This document shows positions 61,669 to 64,000 of a stretch of 64,000 bases of DNA, piece by piece. The notes beneath the pieces were generated by a model. It searched no databases and was not told the DNA's origin. It was given only the letters and a program-made list of their open reading frames with translations. Position 1 is the stretch's first letter. Each line of letters begins with the position of its first letter. The position numbers and the translations under genes were made by a program. Location: contig DATLLJ010000143.1 in the NCBI GenBank assembly GCA_035537875.1, forward strand, positions 29,475-93,474, in the 5' to 3' direction. Source of the stretch: DATLLJ01 sp035537875. Its GTDB lineage: Bacteria > Acidobacteriota > Vicinamibacteria > Vicinamibacterales > CAVVIG01.

Positions 61669-62952
61669 ATGAACCAAGCGGACACTGCGTGGATGTTGAT
61701 GGCAACGGCGCTCGTCCTCCTCATGACGCCAGCGCTGGCGTTCTTCTACGGAGGGCTGGTCCGATCCAAGAACGCGCTCAACACGATGATGATGAGCTTC
61801 ATCTCGTTGGGGTTCGTCGCCGTGTTGTGGGCCGTCATCGGATACTCGCTGGCCTTTGCGCCCGGCAGCGACTGGGTCGGCGACACCTCACGCCTCTTCC
61901 TCCGCGGCGTCGGTCTGGAAGCGCAGGGAACGATTCCCCATCTGCTCTTCATGTGCTATCAGGGGACCTTCGCCATCATCACGGCGGCACTGATCTCCGG
62001 CGCCATCGTCGAGCGCATGCGCTTTTCCGCCTATATCGTCTTCATCTCGCTGTGGGCGGTGTTCATCTATAGCCCCATCGCTCACTGGGTCTGGGGAGGC
62101 GGATGGCTCGCCAAGATGGGCGCGCTCGACTTCGCCGGCGGCACCGTGGTGCACGTCAACGCGGGCGTGGCTGCGCTCGTCGCCGCGATCTGCGTCGGCA
62201 GGCGCCGTGATTTTCAGAAGGTCGCGATCCTTCCGCACAACGTGCCGTTCACGCTGCTGGGGGCGGGTCTGCTCTGGTTCGGCTGGTTCGGCTTCAACGC
62301 CGGCAGCGCACTCGCCGCCGGCAACTCGGCGGCCCTCGCGTTCACTGCGACGATGCTGGCCCCAGCCGGCACGCTCGTGGTCTGGACGCTGCTGGACATG
62401 GTGCGACAGCAGAGGTCCACGGCCGTCGGAGCGGCCACGGCCATCGTCGTCGGCCTCGTGGCCGTGACGCCAGCGGCGGGGTTCATCGGGCCGATGAGCG
62501 CCATCGCTCTCGGCGCCATCGCCGCGGTCCCGAGCTACTTCGGGCTGGTATGGCGGGCGAAAACCGAGCTCGATGATTCGCTCGACGTGGTCGCGGCGCA
62601 CGGCGTGGGCGGCACGGTCGGCGCGTTGCTGACGGGCGTTTTCGCTCAGGAGAGCCTCAACGGCATCGCCAACGCGAACGGACTCCTGTTCGGCAACCCC
62701 GGCCAGGTTGCCGTGCAAGCTGCCGCGGTCGCGGCGGCCATCGTATACAGCGGCGTCGGCAGCTTCGTGCTGCTCAAGCTGATCGGGATGGTCATCCCGC
62801 TTCGCGCGGATGCCGAGGAGGAGACCGCCGGTCTCGACGTCAACCAGCACGGGGAGGAAGCCTATATCCACGGCGAGGGGGTCACTCAGACCGCGTTCCA
62901 GGGCGGCCTCAACGTGCCGATGGGCGCGAAGAAATCGCCCGCTGCTCCGTAA
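61669..62952 (+). CDS. amt: Ammonium transporter (Amt family)
   Basis: The 427-residue protein has 11 hydrophobic helices, a start MNQADTAWMLMATALVLLMT, the signature DFAGGTVVHVNAGVAALVAA, and the twin-His pore residues in IAHWVWGGGW and VAAHGVGGTVGALLT. The N-terminal FFYGGLVRSKNALNTMM is also typical. The ATG at 61669 is preceded by GCGAGGA; a longer frame upstream is not needed. Two PII genes are near, but neither is placed downstream of amt on the same strand as is usual. The C-terminal tail (GLDVNQHGEEAYIHGEGVTQ) matches the PII-interacting Amt tail. Confidence 0.94.
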   Translation: MNQADTAWMLMATALVLLMTPALAFFYGGLVRSKNALNTMMMSFISLGFVAVLWAVIGYSLAFAPGSDWVGDTSRLFLRGVGLEAQGTIPHLLFMCYQGTFAIITAALISGAIVERMRFSAYIVFISLWAVFIYSPIAHWVWGGGWLAKMGALDFAGGTVVHVNAGVAALVAAICVGRRRDFQKVAILPHNVPFTLLGAGLLWFGWFGFNAGSALAAGNSAALAFTATMLAPAGTLVVWTLLDMVRQQRSTAVGAATAIVVGLVAVTPAAGFIGPMSAIALGAIAAVPSYFGLVWRAKTELDDSLDVVAAHGVGGTVGALLTGVFAQESLNGIANANGLLFGNPGQVAVQAAAVAAAIVYSGVGSFVLLKLIGMVIPLRADAEEETAGLDVNQHGEEAYIHGEGVTQTAFQGGLNVPMGAKKSPAAP

Positions 62953-63086
62953 ACCGCGGGGCGGTCGTTCGCGAGGAAGCGGGCAGCGCGGCGCGGCCTT
63001 TGTTTCGGGTGCCGCGACTGCCCTCGGTTGTCCGGGGTCGACTGCGCCGAGCGGGACCTCGGCGACGGAAACCCCCACTCGGCGAC

Positions 63087-63416
63087 TCAGACCGCCAGTT
63101 CGCCGGTGCGAATTCGGTAGCTTTGCTCAATCGAGCTGACAAACACGCGGCCGTCTCCGATCTCTCCGGTCCGCGCGCTCTGCATGATCGCCTTGATCAC
63201 TTCATCACTGCTCGCGTCTTCCACAACGACCTGCAGCTCCATCTTGGGCAGCAGGTTGACGGTGTATTCCTTTCCGCGATAGATCGCCGTGTGCCCCTTC
63301 TGCTTTCCGTGTCCCCGCACCTCGGTGACCGTCAGCCCCGTGATGCCAAGCTTCTGAAGCGCATCGCTGACTTCCTCGATCTTGTTGGGTCGGACAATTG
63401 CCGTAATCAGTTTCAT
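63087..63416 (-). CDS. glnK: Nitrogen regulatory protein PII, copy 2
   Basis: The 109-residue protein has MKLITAIVRPNKIEEVSDAL, T-loop GHGKQKGHTAIYRGKEY with the modifiable Tyr, LLPKMELQVVVED and GEIGDGRVFVSSIEQSYRIRTGE. It is very similar to copy 1 in layout but differs in the C-terminal helix and in several surface residues. It is convergent to amt with 134 bases between the stops. It has its own ribosome site (GAGGTTGCG upstream). The glnK symbol is by proximity to amt. Confidence 0.9.
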   Translation of the reverse strand: MKLITAIVRPNKIEEVSDALQKLGITGLTVTEVRGHGKQKGHTAIYRGKEYTVNLLPKMELQVVVEDASSDEVIKAIMQSARTGEIGDGRVFVSSIEQSYRIRTGELAV

Positions 63417-63473
63417 CGCAACCTCTCTGCTGCCACCACGCCAGAATCACCGACGAAGCGGAGGCGACGCCGC

Positions 63474-63505
63474 GGCCCGGGACACGTCAGAGGCGTGTCC
63501 GGGCC
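63474..63505. repeat. GC-rich hairpin between the outer-membrane gene and PII copy 2
   Basis: GGCCCGG GACACG and CGTGTCCGGGCC can pair with a single bulge and a 7-base loop. No T-run follows on either strand. It lies in a 196-base gap with no gene seen. Confidence 0.5.
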
Positions 63506-63612
63506 ACCGGCCACACGAAATCGGGCACCGTAGTTTAGACAACGGGAGGCGCCGTCCGCGCCACGGCACCCGTCTGTCACGGCTCGCGTCGCGTGAGTGA
63601 CGCGATGCCGCG

Positions 63613-64000
63613 TCAGTACGTCATGCCGATTCCAATCAACCCGACGAACTTGCTCGGGCTCGTATTGCCGTCGGTGTCGACGTTGAACGAGTGTCCCGTC
63701 TCGCCGAGATGGTAGTACTCGCCGCTGAAATGCAGGTTCCACGTCCCGTAGCGGCTGGCTAGGGCCGAGAGCGGAACGGTGATCACCCCACCGATGTCGA
63801 AAAACCCGAAGGGATGGTCATCCCCCCCGAGCTCGTAGTAGTCCCCGAGGCTGAAACCAAGCTTGACGGGGACGGTGAGCGTGGCCCTGCCGCCGAGCGG
63901 GAAACTGGGGCCGCCGCCGATTTCCAAGTAGGTGCCGGCCTCATCCCCGCCATCGGCCTGCCCGCGGCCCGGCTCGGTGTCGAGCTCCCACGCAATCAAC
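63613..64000 (-). CDS. C-terminal part of a probable outer-membrane beta-barrel or TorF-like protein (partial)
   Basis: Only the last 128 residues are in the window; the start lies beyond the end. The segment has the alternating pattern of beta-barrel strands: TYLEIGGGPSFPLGGRATLTVPVKLGFSLGDYYEL, FGFFDIGGVITVPLSAL, YGTWNLHFSGEYYHLG, with a C-terminal strand ending in aromatic Tyr (VGLIGIGMTY), a common end of outer-membrane proteins. No family could be named. It is a minus-strand gene before the PII copy. Confidence 0.6.
   Translation of the reverse strand, partial: LIAWELDTEPGRGQADGGDEAGTYLEIGGGPSFPLGGRATLTVPVKLGFSLGDYYELGGDDHPFGFFDIGGVITVPLSALASRYGTWNLHFSGEYYHLGETGHSFNVDTDGNTSPSKFVGLIGIGMTY

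Overview
The window looks like part of a chromosome of a high-GC acidobacterium, most likely Acidobacteriota, class Vicinamibacteria. This is inferred from gene content, not from a marker gene. The clues are several paralogues of a secreted family carrying the motif WEGDTLV, DUF6152 and DUF6644 genes, a PadR-PspC pair, an ECF sigma factor in an operon with DUF4252, and a large set of transmembrane Ser/Thr kinases with TolB/PD40-like external propellers. I saw no rRNA, tRNA, CRISPR array, insertion sequence or prophage.

Layout. 1-6074: tail of an M16-like peptidase, then a complete oligopeptide/dipeptide ABC importer. 6249-9722: a lipoprotein, two DUF6644-like membrane proteins, two DUF6152 proteins and a WEGDTLV-family protein. 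9811-13477 (minus): an overlapping operon of ECF sigma factor, anti-sigma-like protein, DUF4252, a secreted protein and an Omp85-type barrel. 13605-15147: PadR regulator and PspC-domain protein. 15158-19205 (minus): four more WEGDTLV-family proteins. 19270-26279: clpS, an NTF2-like protein, a two-subunit molybdenum oxidoreductase, and a kdgT/four-carbon-acid kinase/pdxA2 catabolic operon. 26460-51120: three pairs of giant receptor-like kinases, each lying next to toxin-antitoxin modules, with an MBL hydrolase and a subtilase in between. 51149-55239 (minus): a secreted metal-binding/cytochrome-like operon. 55349-64000: clpA, a YpfJ-type peptidase, and a nitrogen-control block (glnD, two PII proteins, amt), ending in a partial outer-membrane protein.

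The most striking feature is the kinase region. The six proteins form three adjacent couples. In each couple one kinase is canonical (GxGxxG, HRD, DFG). The other shares the same architecture but has HGG in place of HRD, Asp for the alpha-C Glu, and an altered glycine loop. The external propellers also fall into the same two types. This suggests a repeatedly duplicated active kinase/pseudokinase receptor pair.

A second unexplained signal is a family of degenerate 7-bp tandem repeats (CCTCTAG/CCTCCAG type, or the purine-rich complement) in many intergenic gaps and in some C-terminal codons. An 8-bp relative sits between the two permease genes of the importer.
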